A stretch of 64,000 bases of DNA from Deinandra increscens subsp. villosa (lineage: Eukaryota; Streptophyta; Magnoliopsida; Asterales; Asteraceae), in NCBI GenBank assembly GCA_039602395.1, contig JBCNJP010000006.1, positions 59,146,429-59,210,428 of the forward strand, read 5' to 3'. The first letter of the stretch is position 1, and every line of letters starts with the position of its first letter. The translations under genes and the position numbers were made by a program. This document shows, one piece after another, positions 32,967 to 43,999 of this stretch. A model generated the notes under the pieces. It searched no databases and was not told where the DNA came from. It was given only the letters and a program-made list of their open reading frames with translations.

Positions 32967-34797
32967 TTAATGACGAGTCCGATATCTCTCGGGCCCAACC
33001 CTTGGACCAGAACTTGAACCATATGATGGACCCTTGTCAGCACCCTGAGGAACAATGAAGGTAATTCACTCCAACAGTTTCACGTAAAAACCACAACCTG
33101 TACTTCAATCCAGCGATTTCATGTAAAAATCACACCCAGACCCACTCAGCCCGCTTTTAGAAAAGACTCGTTCTGACCCAAACCGACCCTCCCACTTTGT
33201 CACCACTAAGGCCAAGTATAAGTTCAAACAATATAGCAAGTAATACCAGGTGAACGTCGTATCCATCGCCATAGGGAGGAGGAAAACGGCCATCTAAACT
33301 TCTATATTTTAGCCCATACGAGCCACCTATATAACAAGATATTAAGGAATCATGAGAAATATCAGTGATACCAGACTCAAGCAAAACAGATATAATCACA
33401 AAACTAAAAACTCAGTTAGTTTAAGAAAGTTAGATATGCGTAGAAGATGAACATAAACTCGCAACAGAAAACAATTATAAGGCCTACTGAAACGGTGTGA
33501 AAATGCTCTAGAAAGAACTGAAGAATCATTTAGTTAGAGCACTGAGAAGCATACCCATGATAGGCTGACTATTTCATTAATCATCTTATAACACATTATT
33601 TAGATGGTGGCTAGAGAAATAATATGGTGGCAACAAGTGAACCAAGAGCTATCTATTTAAAAATGACACGTTCTTCAACTAAAGCTATGTTCTATTAGCC
33701 ATCTAATCCTTGTCCAATTCACTCCACAGTGACCTCCAGCTTCAGTCAAAGAGTCTTAAAGGCCTAAGATTTTTTTTTTCTTCCAATTTCTCTTATCAAG
33801 CAGAATAGTATGACTATGCAAGTCAATGGCATCTATAAAGAAAGTGAAATGGCATGAAGAAGAAAAACTTGAGCATGGATTTGATTCTCGTATTCTGAAC
33901 GTACAAAATAAAAAGAAAGAAATAAGTTGACACCGATTGTGGTTTTGAGGTCAGCTGCCTAAAGGTCAGCAGAGAAACGAATAACTGTAGCCAGATATAA
34001 AGGCAACTAAAAGAGTATAATGGAAAGTACCATGAACCCATGGTCCAACATCAGTACTTGTAAGTTCTGCACGGAGCTTTTCAACTTCACGGGCCATAGA
34101 AACCAAGTTTTTCTCCATTGCTTGTCTTTGTTCCACCAGCTCTATACCTCCTTTCTTTTCATAATCAACAGCAGCTCTACAAGATACATAATAGCGTTTT
34201 TTTAAATTATCTTAATGGAAACTTTAGGCATTTAAACTTCCAAGATAGATGGGAAGTAAATGAAAACCTAGTGTGCATAAGCTCCTGAAGAATTCTCTCA
34301 TGCTCTGCTCTTAAAGCCATAAGTTGCTTATTTTCAGTTTGCAATTTTGCAAGGTCTTTTTTGAGAGTCAGAATCTGTCCAGATAAACCATGCCTTATAC
34401 AGCTTAACCTTTCAACTTCAGCATGAAGTTGTTTAGCCTCATTTTTCAAAGGTTCGGTGGCACGAAGATCAGCTTCTAGTTTCAGATTGTTTTCAATAAG
34501 CTTCCTTGAATGTGTATCTTCTTGTTCCTGAATATCAGCAATTTCAATATTCATTCGCCTAAGCTCCTCTTTGGCAGCACTCAAGTCTCGTTGTAGAGCA
34601 GTTCGATCTTCAACCAACCTCCTATTTTCACCCAAAAGCCTGCGGATTTCATGATGCTGGATTTCAAGTTCTTCCTCAAGCATGGCAGGATGAGGTGGCA
34701 TAGGTCGAGACATAGGGACCCTTGATGGAAGCCCTCCTTGGAGATACCCGTTTCGGTTGTCATATCCCTCATGAGGATAATAGTTTCTCCCTGCCAT
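32967..34797 (-). CDS. FLX-like coiled-coil protein
   Basis: Minus-strand gene with four coding exons: 34268-34797, 34031-34176, 33247-33326, 32967-33044. All splice sites are GT-AG and phases agree. Total 834 bp, 277 residues plus stop, about the size of known FLX-like proteins. It begins [18 protein letters not shown] and has a long coiled coil from about residue 40 ([35 protein letters not shown]) to about 225 ([18 protein letters not shown]). The Gly/Tyr/Pro/Ser-rich tail ends PERYRTRH. In Arabidopsis, FLX works with FRIGIDA to raise FLC expression, and FLX-like paralogues are partly redundant; nuclear action in flowering control is therefore inferred from the family only. The tail ([18 protein letters not shown]) is typical of the FLX-like group. 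Which paralogue it is cannot be told. Confidence 0.85.
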
Positions 34798-35414
34798 CTA
34801 ATATGACCCTAAAGGTCTCAGCAAGTAGAAGTATATTATATAATTTATGCATTTAGTGAGATATTAACAAAGAGATAGCATATCGAAAATGTAGGGATTG
34901 CATATAGATTTATCTGAGCTTCAAAATGACATAAATGCTTCATGATGACTTACAAAATCTGCTAAAATACTTATATGATGTCAATGCCATTTAATATCTA
35001 TGCTCGTATCCATTTGTTTTTGTTTTAAGAGCGTGGTGAGTGAGAAAGAAAGAAATCTTGATTCACAATTGAAAAATGATAGATAAAACAAAGACATTCT
35101 AAAAAATACGAAGTCAAATGGTCTTTTAGGGGAACAGATAAACTTAAAATCAACTGACAATTTTCCTCTTGCTTGGAAGTTAGTTTTGTTTGTACAATCA
35201 GACCTTACATAAGCAGACTACAAAACCATAAGTAGTCAATCTAATGGGACCGTCTTATCTCTATATCATCCACTCCTTGTTGATCTCTTTTGCGTATGGT
35301 ACAAACCTTTATGTCCTATTTGTTCCTTTATGTTCCCTACGTACTTCATACTCTATGCTTACTGTAAGGATGTGTGCTTTTTTTTGTTTTCCTAGCTAGA
35401 GATCTCACTGGTGC

Positions 35415-35515
35415 AGCCTTTTTATCTGTGCAATAAAGGTAAGGTTTGCCCTCATCTCATAACTCATCCTCCTCATACCCTACTTAATGAGTAGGATGAT
35501 ACCGGGTATGTTTGT
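35415..35515 (+). repeat. SINE 3' domain (TS/Au-like)
   Basis: The order ATAAAGGTAAGGTTTG...CTTAATGAGTAGGATGATACCGGGTATGTTTGTTTG follows the 3' part of plant tRNA-derived SINEs, which end in GGTATG and TTTG/TTG repeats. The 5' promoter part is not recognised. Confidence 0.5.
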
Positions 35516-35579
35516 TTGCTATTAAAGCACAAGGTAGGATTTCATTTCCCAAAAGTTTTCCATATTACTTTTCTTATTA

Positions 35580-35712
35580 GCATATAAAACAAACAAACAA
35601 AGTTACCCATGCAAATCCCTACTCAAGTGGGGTCTCGAAAAGCGTGAGATGCGGGCAAACCTTACCTCTATCTAATAGGATGAAGAGGTCGCAATCAAAG
35701 AGACTTCGGCTC
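35580..35712 (-). repeat. SINE 3' domain, opposite orientation
   Basis: The minus strand reads AGCCGAAGTCTCTTTGATTG, AGAGGTAAGGTTTGCC, GAGACCCCACTTGAGTAGG, CATGGGTAAC, then TTTG repeats, matching the same SINE-like 3' domain as 35415-35515. The two copies lie tail to tail. Confidence 0.55.
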
Positions 35713-36729
35713 AGGGAAATATTTTTATTTATTTACATACAACAAGAAACATGTTACAATTAGCACATGTCCTAAAAAGATAAAGGAAGAAGAAAGTGTA
35801 ACAAAGCATAAGCCATAAGGCATAAAGCCTTAAAGTTAGTAAACAAGTAAAAGCACAAAACAGAGTGGTAGGCGCATAAAAACCTCTAACACTAAAGCGA
35901 GAAAGGACTAAGACTACGCTAAACCTATTACTAGATGTACACCTAGAGTGATATGCACAAAGATGTTTACAGGCTCACAGCTCACCTAAAGATTAAATGT
36001 AAACATAGAACGATCCTAGCACCTACACATACACCTACGGGTAAAGCAGCCTATATAAAGACGAGTAGAACTAGAAACCAAGATGCTAAGCACTAACATA
36101 AGCTCGAAATCTACAATATCCCCTAAAAATCCCTAACCTTTATCCAACCTCTCATCTAACAGATCTTGCCTAATCTTCTCATCCCATGGTCAGCTCCGGC
36201 CCGCCTCTCTCCACAAAGAAGGCTACACCAAATACAAGATACCTTCATGCATTTGTCATAATGATCATGCAATGATGCAAATAACAACTTCAATTTAAAA
36301 CTTCAACTCAACATCTATCTTTGCGTTTCTTCTCCAATTAGTTAACATATAGTCTCTCATTTAATTCTCTCTCCCTCACATAATGCCGTATGGGAGCTGA
36401 TCATATATTCATATCCTAAAAAACAACTACCTCATTCATCCCAGCTATAACTACAGCTCAAATACGCTTTCACTAATGGTATACAACTACAATTTTCCCT
36501 CGAAAACAACACAAGCAGCACATTCAACTGGACGGGAAATTGCAAGAGCAAATTGATGATAAAAAACCCTAGAATTAAAACAAACAGCAATACTTTGCGT
36601 AAAATAGAGGAATTTAGCTGTAGAAGCAAGTAGAGAATCAAACAACAAAATCATGCAACGCGAACCTTGATTTTATGAAGGAAGTAGGAAGAATTTGCGA
36701 TAATTGTTTATGTTAATTTGATTGTTGAG

Positions 36730-36860
36730 TTGAAAATTAAAACCTAGAGCGAAGGAGCATCGGGAAGTAGAACAATAACTTTTTGGGGGAGGGAAGGTAG
36801 TTTAGTGCTGATTTGGTAATGGGCCCAATTAAGGGGCATAACAGCCCATACCATGCAAAC
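36730..36860 (-). promoter_or_regulatory. Candidate promoter of the FLX-like gene
   Basis: On the minus strand, ATGGGCT and TTGGGCCCATT (TGGGCC/T 'site II'-type elements) precede a pyrimidine-rich CTCTAGGTTTTAA stretch near 36745, a layout common at plant housekeeping-type start sites. The assignment depends on the inferred 5'-UTR intron. Confidence 0.35.
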
Positions 36861-37145
36861 GACGCCGTATAGTTAAGCTGAGTTCTAGCAGAGTTAATAA
36901 AGCTCGATGAATAAATTTGCATAAAGAAGATGACGAATGACGATCAATAAATTCTTTTTGGAACAGGCAACGACCTGTCGACCTTTATCGACACAAGAAT
37001 TTTACGGTCAATTTTTGAAGTCATAAAATATTTTTAAAACATTCACAATGAGGTGACGGGTAACCGGGTAACAAGCTGTCAACTTTAAGATAAATTAAAC
37101 TTATGTTACCCACAGAGGCGGCTTCGAAAACTCCAAAAATAGTTT

Positions 37146-37610
37146 TGTTGGAATATTTGGGAGAAAGTTAGTGAAAAATGGGTTTTTCACTAAGTGTGAA
37201 AATGAGTTTTTCATCAACTTTGGACACAAATAAAATACAGATAAAATAAGTTGTTGATGCTGTATTTTCTGGGTTTGTATAGTATGTTGTGAGGGTTTTC
37301 CAACGCACTAAACCACGTTCAAAACCGAGCTCGTATGAATGAGATATCGACCCTTAAAGTTGAGGGTTCGCAACTGTGTAAGCTGCGAAAATAGAGAAGA
37401 AAATTGTAGTGGAACTCATCCCACATTGGTTGTGGGATGAATCTTGAAGTGGTTAATAAGGTGGAAATTTCATCTACTATTATTTCCTTTACTATGACAC
37501 ATCCCTTAGACCCTGAGATGTGCGCGCGTTGCGCGAGCGCAATGTGTTGTTCTAATGACGCACTTTGCGCATTGCCGCGAGCCGCTTGAGAGCTACCTTA
37601 CAGCCTTCAA
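37146..37610 (+). repeat. LTR fragment, inverted relative of the solo LTR at 62366-63848
   Basis: It starts TGTTGGAATATTTGGGAG and runs parallel to the minus strand of 63848 down to about 63390, with blocks such as GTGAAAATGAGTTTTTCA, ACCGAGCTC-TATGAATGAG, CATCCCACATTGGTTG and AGACCCTGAG-TGCGCGCG. Similarity fades near 37610. The rest of the LTR is missing. Confidence 0.75.
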
Positions 37611-38149
37611 GAAAAGAACAATAATTTTTAATTCTTTTAAGATAAAATCATTACAACTTACAGCCTTCAAGGTTTGAATTTTTTTTTAAATAACCGGGTA
37701 CTATATAATAGAGTAAATTACGGATTTAGTCCTTGTGGTTTGCAAGAATTTCACATATAGTTCTTAGGTTTCATTTATTACGGATTTGGTCCCAAGGTTT
37801 TGCCAAATCGTTTCAGATATAGTCATTTTGTTGAATGGAAGTTAATTTTTTCTGTTAAGTAATTATCAAATGACTAATATACCCTTTAATTTAATTAATA
37901 ATTACATACCAACCTTTACTCCCCCCTTCCGGCTCCTCCCACCACCATCCAACCGTCGCCACCATCGAAACTAACAACACCTCACTTAGCTCCGTCGAAA
38001 CAACACTTGACAAAAGAGTACCACTGAAAAACCATCCATTAGCTCCATCCTAAATCAATCACCTCCGTCATAAAGAGTACCACGAAACTTAACAGCCCTG
38101 TCCTAAATCAAATAGCTCTGACGTCACTGGTCTTCTTCTAAAAAAAATT
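37611..38149. other. Repeat-like DNA without a gene
   Basis: 37705-37860 contains a widespread plant repeat type ('acggatttagtccttgtggtttg'), here only one arm. 37915-38130 is C/A-rich and of unknown origin. Confidence 0.45.
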
Positions 38150-38173
38150 GCCCTACACATCGAAACAGCACCC

Positions 38174-38296
38174 ATGGGTCCTACTCCATTGTTTTGTGAT
38201 AATCTAGCCGCAAGACATATTGCTAATAACCCCGTGTTTCACGAACGAACCAAACATGTTGAAATGGACTGCTATTTCGTCCGTGAACGTGATTTG
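38174..38296 (+). pseudogene. Copia RNase H fragment fused to coiled-coil sequence
   Basis: The frame reads [36 protein letters not shown], which is the conserved C-terminal part of Copia RNase H. It runs straight on, in frame, into [18 protein letters not shown], a coiled coil of the Gag-like type, and stops at 38363. It looks like a recombination junction between two retroelements. Confidence 0.75.
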
Positions 38297-40415
38297 TTGG
38301 CAGAGGAGTTGGAAGTGTATAAAAGGAAGTCTGAAGATCTTGCTAAAAGGGAATTAAAACTGTAAAGTGATAACACCGAGTTAGTCACACAGATTTCAAA
38401 GTTAACTATTGAACATGAACGTTTGACAAAAGATGTTGCAAAGTGGGAGAAGAAAGCTAAAGAACTTGAAAAAAGTTTTTGATGACTTGTTTGAAAAGTC
38501 AAAGATTAAATTGGATAAACTTGAAAAAGAAAATGTTGATTTGAATACAAGTTATTAAGCATCAAGAAGCAGGTACAAGCTGGCTTGAGACTAAAATGAA
38601 GCTGACTGATGAAATAAACTTCTGAAACGAAATGTTGAAGTTTATAAGGAAAAGTGCCAAAAGGTCACTGAAGATTTCTTGAAGGCTCATGAACATATGA
38701 TCCGAGAGAAATCAACAACAAATAAAGCTTCAGAAAAGTTTATCGCTTCACATAAATAAGTGGCTGAAGTTTAATCTCAGATATCAGCTGTAAAGATTGA
38801 AAATCTTGATTTGAAGCGTCAGTTACACAATCTAAGGAATTCACATTCTTTCACAAGCCACCTATAAAAATATGAGAATTTCAAGAAGGGTTTTGGAGGA
38901 GTAGATTTAAATCAAACTCCTCATCCTGTCATTCGGACGGATCCGCTTGCTGAGGTGACACCATTTGCTATAGAAAGTGATTACTCTGAATTTGCTACTA
39001 CAAAGCCTGAACAAAAAAAAGTGTCAGAAGAAACAGAAGTCAGGTAAATCATCTGAGACGAAGAAGTTTGAATCTGAAAATGCTCCAAAGTTTGCTTCTG
39101 CATCAACTCCAATTTAAGAAAAATAAGTATATACTTTCAAGGTTTCTCAGGAAACAAATAATTTATCATCTATGGACAACATTGATGTATCTCTACTTGG
39201 CAAGAAAATCATCAAGGAAATGCAAGCTGAGTTTAGTAGGGTTGCAAAGCTCGAGAATGGAGCATCACGTACTCAAATCAAGCTAACAGAGTTGCCTGGT
39301 TATAAGCACACTGGTTTGGGTTTCTCAGGAAACAAATAATTTATCATCTGTGGACAACATTGATGTATCTCTACTTGGCAAGAAAATCATCAAGGAAATG
39401 CAAGCTGAGTTTAGTAGGGTTGCAAAGCTCGAGAATGGAGCATCACGTACTCAAATCAAGCTAACAGAGTTGCCTGGTTATAAGCACACTGGTTTGGGTT
39501 GTGAAATGAAAAAGGGTGAGGATAAAGCATTGAAGAAGAATCAACGGAAATTGACGAAAGTAAATTATCTGAAGCAGGTTAAGAAAATTGTTTTTAATGT
39601 TAATAAAGTTCAAGATGAAAGGTTCTATAAGTTGAAAGGTTCTGAAACAATTTATTTTGATAACATGTTTCTACTTCACTGCGTGGAAGCACATAAAATT
39701 GCTCAGGTGTTTGTTGTGAAAGATTTACAGTGGGATAATTCAAATTTTGTAAAGGTAATCAGTTCAAGAAGAACATCATCTCAAACTCATCTCGAGTTGG
39801 GCAGAAGTCCCCAAGGTTTTCTTCTTGTGCTTCGAATTCGACTCCACGAAGTGCTACATCCAAATGGGTTCATGGCAATCGATTTCAAGTTTTTGATGAT
39901 TTTATGATAATTTTGGGTCTGTTCATGTTGCTATGTTTTGCAGGTTATCAAGAAAAAGAAGAATATCAACAATCGTCTGTGCTATCAATGTCGACGAAAA
40001 GGTCACATGGCACATTATTGTCCTGCAAATGTCCATTCTTAAAAAGCAAAGGGAAACATGCATGCCATCTGTTGGTAAATCTACTAAGTACAAATTTATG
40101 GACCAGAATGGCAGAGTGCTTGATGAACCACAACCTACAAATTTTCCATCTCAAGGAAAGTTTGTTCCTAAATTTCGAACTGATAAAAATGTAGGTGGTA
40201 CATCACATCCAAAGGTGATTGGCTCATCAAAGACTGAATTACCACAGATGTAATGGAAACCTAAAGTGGTTCCAAAAGGCAATTAAGACACTGGACGGCC
40301 AGAAGCTATATGCTTCGGGTCATTTGAAAACTAATATTTTTGTCCAGTGTGTGCACGTACTTCAAGAAGACCTGTCGGTGATTGAAAAGTTGTTGATGGT
40401 GGAGTATTCTGCTTA
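38297..40415 (+). pseudogene. Broken giant Gag-like gene
   Basis: The region follows the second half of the Gag at 2740-5385: coiled coil (38300-38860), a charged stretch, then KVQDERFYKLKGSETIYFDN and LLHCVEAHKIAQVFVVK (39600-39720), zinc knuckle CYQCRRKGHMAHYC (about 39978-40020) and the same C-terminal region. Many stops and frame changes, and a 178-bp tandem duplication at 39143-39498, interrupt it. The longest open pieces are at 39350-39907 and 39904-40253. Confidence 0.8.
39143..39498 (+). repeat. 178-bp tandem duplication inside the Gag-like pseudogene
   Basis: Two direct copies start at 39143 and 39321 with one difference seen (CATCTATGG against CATCTGTGG). 178 is not a multiple of three, so it breaks the frame. 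The near identity says it is recent. Confidence 0.9.
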
Positions 40416-40769
40416 ACTTAAATTTCACATATTTGAAATCTCTTTTTAATTTTCAAAATCTCAAAACTGAAAGGTATCCGTGTTGATTGATCAATTTTCT
40501 TACTTTACAATCGTTTATAGTTTAGGGGGAGAAAATTGAAAATAACAAAAAACAGTGTCTTTTTGTAAAATGAAAAATCCTTTTAGGGCAGAAAAATAGC
40601 AATGCAGAAGCTAAAAAAAAGATCAAAATTGAGAAATTGATCATTGGGAAATGATGGTACATTAACTAACGTGTCAGACTCATAGATAGAGTAGATGAAA
40701 AATCTATAAGACCATTGCTTGATGTGCTAGGTAGGCTTGGCAAATTAGAAAGTATACTAATGTGATATA

Positions 40770-40835
40770 CATTAAATGCTAATGCGAGGCCTATATGCGT
40801 ATCGAAAGATCGACCTTAAGGTAGACGATTTAATG
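40770..40835 (+). ncRNA. Structured RNA candidate, copy of unit 3
   Basis: CATTAAAT (40770-40777) can pair with ATTTAATG (40828-40835) around GCGTATCGAAAGATCGACCT. The inner part matches unit 3 at 6231-6289. Units 1 and 2 are absent here; a deletion has joined the upstream conserved block directly to this unit. Confidence 0.5.
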
Positions 40836-41638
40836 TTCTTATTATTATTTTTTTGCATGGAACACATATGACTGTATCATTAAATGTAAAACACTATGTG
40901 AAAATCACACGAGAAAAAGACAAATGTCTGATAGTGTGGGGTCCACTGGTCAAAGCAAATTAATAATACCTTAACAATATCCAGATGTTATGAGTATTAT
41001 TCTGCCTGAGTTTAACATGGACAAATTAAACCGGCAATCAACATGGCTTATGTGCTTCAGTTAGTTGAAATTGAAGTGTAGTTCAGTGCGTAAAGACCAA
41101 TATGATCTCAGATAATGATCTTTCTTAATCCAAAAATAGAGTTTGATTCAGTATTGTTTGTCTTTGTTTTGGATTTTCTAAAATGAAAAAAATCAAAAGA
41201 TTTTAGGTGTGTTTTGATATAAAGTTTGCAAAATTCAAACAAATTTTATTTCTTAATTCTTTTCGATCCGATCGACACAAGATACCAAATCATTTTTTTT
41301 AAATCTATTTTTATCTTGGTTCTCCGAATGAGATTTTTGCCCAAGATTAAATTAATTTTGGTGAAAAAGGAAAACCGCATTTATGTCTTCTGAAGCTGTA
41401 GGTTACAGACATGACTCTAGCATGGTGAAGGGGGAAATTTGTTTGAAGCTTTTGAAGCTCCATCTTCAAGTGGTTTAGTGACGTGATCATGTTCCAGCCA
41501 TGCAAGCTCTACTACAACTGGTTTCAAGTTTCAGAGTTGATATTCAAGTATTATCCAGGGGGGGGGGGGTATTTCAAGGTTTACTTTTGAAGATTTGAAG
41601 ATGAAATAGACACATACATCATACGAAAAGGGGGAGTT

Positions 41639-41986
41639 TGTTAGTGCATAGCGTCTGTGTGTCATATGATGTATTGAGTCTTGATGTAATAGTTGCTAGA
41701 GTGATCGGAATGGGTCAATATATTCTGTATGGGAGAATGAAATCCACCGAATGAGTGGCAAATGACCACCGAATTAGTCATTCGGTGGGCACCTCATTTG
41801 GCGGCTGGGTTGTCTATAAATAACAACCTCATTCGACTCATTTAGAACTTTTACGAGTTGAGTGTTCATCCGGTGATCTGTATGTGCCCTGTTTTCATTC
41901 GGTGAAATAAACTTATCTTTATATTTACTGTTTTGCTCATCTTCTAAGCTTGAAACACTGAGCAAGATCCATGTAGGTCAATTACA
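41639..41986 (+). repeat. 3' LTR with ATTCGGTGG repeats
   Basis: About 348 bp, starting TGTTAGTGCATAGCG after the purine tract and ending CAATTACA. CACCGAATGA / CATTCGGTGG words recur in the upstream half. A TATA-like TCTATAAATA lies near 41812-41821. Confidence 0.8.
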
Positions 41987-42373
41987 ACTTTAATACATAA
42001 CAAGGGTTTACATTTTTGTAACAAACATAACAAAAGTTTATATTGATGTAAAATGGAGTTTACATTGATATAATTAACTAACATAACACGGGTTTACATT
42101 GATGTAACAAATATAAGAAAGGGTTACATTGATATAAACAAGTACTTACACTAATGTAAAATGAATTTTACATTGATATAAAAAAAAGTTAACAAGGGTT
42201 TACATTGATGTAACAAACATAATAACGGTTTACAATGAAAGATGAAAGTTTTTTTAGTAGACAAACCTTAGATGGGATAACCGTCCAACATATTTATTTA
42301 ACCATCAAACCTATTAGTGAATGATCATTTGATGTTGTTTGTATAGTAGAACCAATAATCTTGCAGTGGTTAC
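41987..42373. repeat. Part of a ~600-bp tandem repeat (unit 1, truncated)
   Basis: Rich in GTTTACATTGATGTAACAAACATAACAA-type sub-repeats, then a GACAAACCTTAGATGGGATAACCGTCC block, as in the later units. Confidence 0.7.
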
Positions 42374-42718
42374 TAGTAATTGCTGTAGGAGGACCTTGTT
42401 CGATGTTTCAAGTGTGGATATTGACAAAATCAGTAAATATCAATCGAGTTTATTATCACCGAATGAAGAGGACATACAACTCAGTCATCGAATGAAAACT
42501 CAACTGCCAAAAGTCCAAATGTAGCGAATGAGCTTCCTATTTATAGGAAACCAACCACCGAATGAGATATCCACCGAATGACTCATTTCATGGTCATTTG
42601 CCACTCATTCGGTGGCTCTCATTCACCACTTACAAATACATAGACTAACTTAGATCACTCTAGGAACTATTGCATCAAGACTCGATATATCATACGACAC
42701 ACACATTATGTACTAACA
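42374..42718 (-). repeat. Inverted solo LTR of the ATTCGGTGG family
   Basis: The minus strand starts TGTTAGTACATAATGTGTG and follows the LTR at 41639-41986 throughout, including the CATTCGGTGG words and CCTATAAATAGG. It interrupts the tandem repeat between units 1 and 2. The left boundary is approximate and no clean target duplication is seen. Confidence 0.8.
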
Positions 42719-42721
42719 TTA

Positions 42722-43471
42722 GTGTTGGAGTGGGGGTCATCTTTAAGTTTGTGACACTTAAGTAAATCAATCCAAATTTTTGTACATATTCTAATAGTGA
42801 TTAAAGATTCAAGATGATTTTTTTTGCACCAATTAACTTTTTAAATGGGTCCTTTGGTGTCCTAAGACCAAATGATTTGTACTTACCTATGTATAGTTTC
42901 AACTTTCATACATAACAATGGTTTATATTGACGTAACAAACATAACACATGTTTATATTGATGTAAGCAAGTATTTACATTGATATAACAAACATAACAA
43001 TGGTTTACATTGATGTGACAAACATAAAAAGAGTTAATTAATGTAGTGGCAGAGCTTAAACATATATATAAGGAGGGTCGAGAGTCAATACACATAAATT
43101 TATACTTTTGGACGAAAAACAGAGAGAATACATATAAATATTTTAAGGAAATACGCGTAAATTTACACTTTAGAGCAAAAAAATATGGGTGGGGGCGTAC
43201 CCGAGCCTCTTATAAGCTTTGCCAATGCATTCATGTAAACAAGTGTTTACACTGATGTAAAATGGATTTTACATTTATATAACAAACATGACAAGGCTTT
43301 AGATTGATGTAACAAACATAACAACGGTTTACATTAAAAGATGATAGGGTTTGTCCAGACAGACCTTAGCTGGGACAACGGTTTAGCCTATTGATGGATA
43401 GTCACCAAACCTATTAGTGAATGATCGTTTGTCAAGTAGTGTGAGATTCAGATGTTGTTTGTATAATAAGA
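42722..43471. repeat. Tandem repeat unit 2, interrupted by a MITE and by the Gypsy element
   Basis: It starts GTGTTGGAGTGGGGGTCATC, as do the units at 60867 and 61471. Subtracting the 178-bp MITE and adding 60844-60866 gives a unit of about 595 bp. Confidence 0.8.
43047..43224. mobile_element. Small MITE inside tandem repeat unit 2
   Basis: The ends TGGCAGAGCTTA and TAAGCTTTGCCA match as inverted repeats at 11 of 12 bases. The 178-bp insert is absent from the other repeat units. Superfamily not determined. Confidence 0.55.
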
Positions 43472-43840
43472 TGTCACACCCCCAAAAATCCCACGCGCGA
43501 CAACGCGCCGCAGGGAGCGTGACAAACCAGGATCGTTGTCCATTAGTTACACCAAACGACCAATAATTAATAAAAGGTTGTATATTTTATTAAAATATAA
43601 ATACATAGTTTTACAAATGCGGAAGCGTAAATATGCTGAAAGTATTTATTGTAAAAACACCGCCACCCAAGGTGACGTGGCTTGTTCAAAGACAATAAAA
43701 GGGTTTCGAAGTCTCATGCATGCGTACTCGTGATACTCGAACATCTGCAACCTGAGAATAACATGCTAAAAAGTGTCAACACAAAGGTTGGTGAGTTCAC
43801 AGGTTTATCAATTCGAAAACAGTTCAAGTTAATGTAAATT

Positions 43841-43999
43841 GACTGCTCAACAACAGTCCCAGTTCAATGTAAATCAACTGTTCCTCGACAGTTCAAGTTC
43901 AGTTTAAGATCGATTGTTCAACAACAATCAAGTTGAGTTTATGATTGACTATTCAACAATAGTCAAGTTAAGTTTAAGATTGACTGTTCAATAACAGTC
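43841..43999. repeat. Five-hairpin tandem array in the Gypsy LTR (left copy)
   Basis: Short palindromes start at 43841, 43876, 43912, 43947 and 43982, a period of 35-36 bp. The stems differ but stay paired: AACTGT/ACAGTT, GATTGT/ACAATC, GACTAT/ATAGTC, GACTGT/ACAGTC. The loop is TCAACA-like in most. The first hairpin has a one-base stem flaw. Confidence 0.8.

Larger units (their letters stand above)
34798..36680 (-). other. Probable 5'-UTR intron of the FLX-like gene
   Basis: On the minus strand the ATG is immediately preceded by a good acceptor (CATATTAG, just before the ATG at 34797). A candidate donor AATCAAG|GTTCGC lies near 36665, just downstream of a promoter-like region. The 1.9 kb between has no coding frame of note and holds two inverted SINE-like tails. 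This is inferred; no transcript evidence is available. Confidence 0.4.
38150..41986 (+). mobile_element. Decayed LTR element related to the Gag-only element, 5' LTR missing
   Basis: It contains a broken coiled-coil Gag-like region, a 3' non-coding region closely matching that of the element at 1259-7433, a purine tract (AAAAGGGGGAG, about 41626-41636) and a 3' LTR at 41639-41986. Its LTR is unrelated to that of the first element. No 5' LTR or primer binding site is visible. Confidence 0.8.

Noticed and set aside
42374..42718. Complete element formed by the two ATTCGGTGG LTRs at 41639 and 42374
   Set aside because: The two LTRs are in opposite orientation, so they cannot be the ends of one element.
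43841..43999. CRISPR-like array (regular repeats with spacers)
   Set aside because: The 35-bp period has no unique spacers, the genome is a plant, and the units are palindromes within an LTR.
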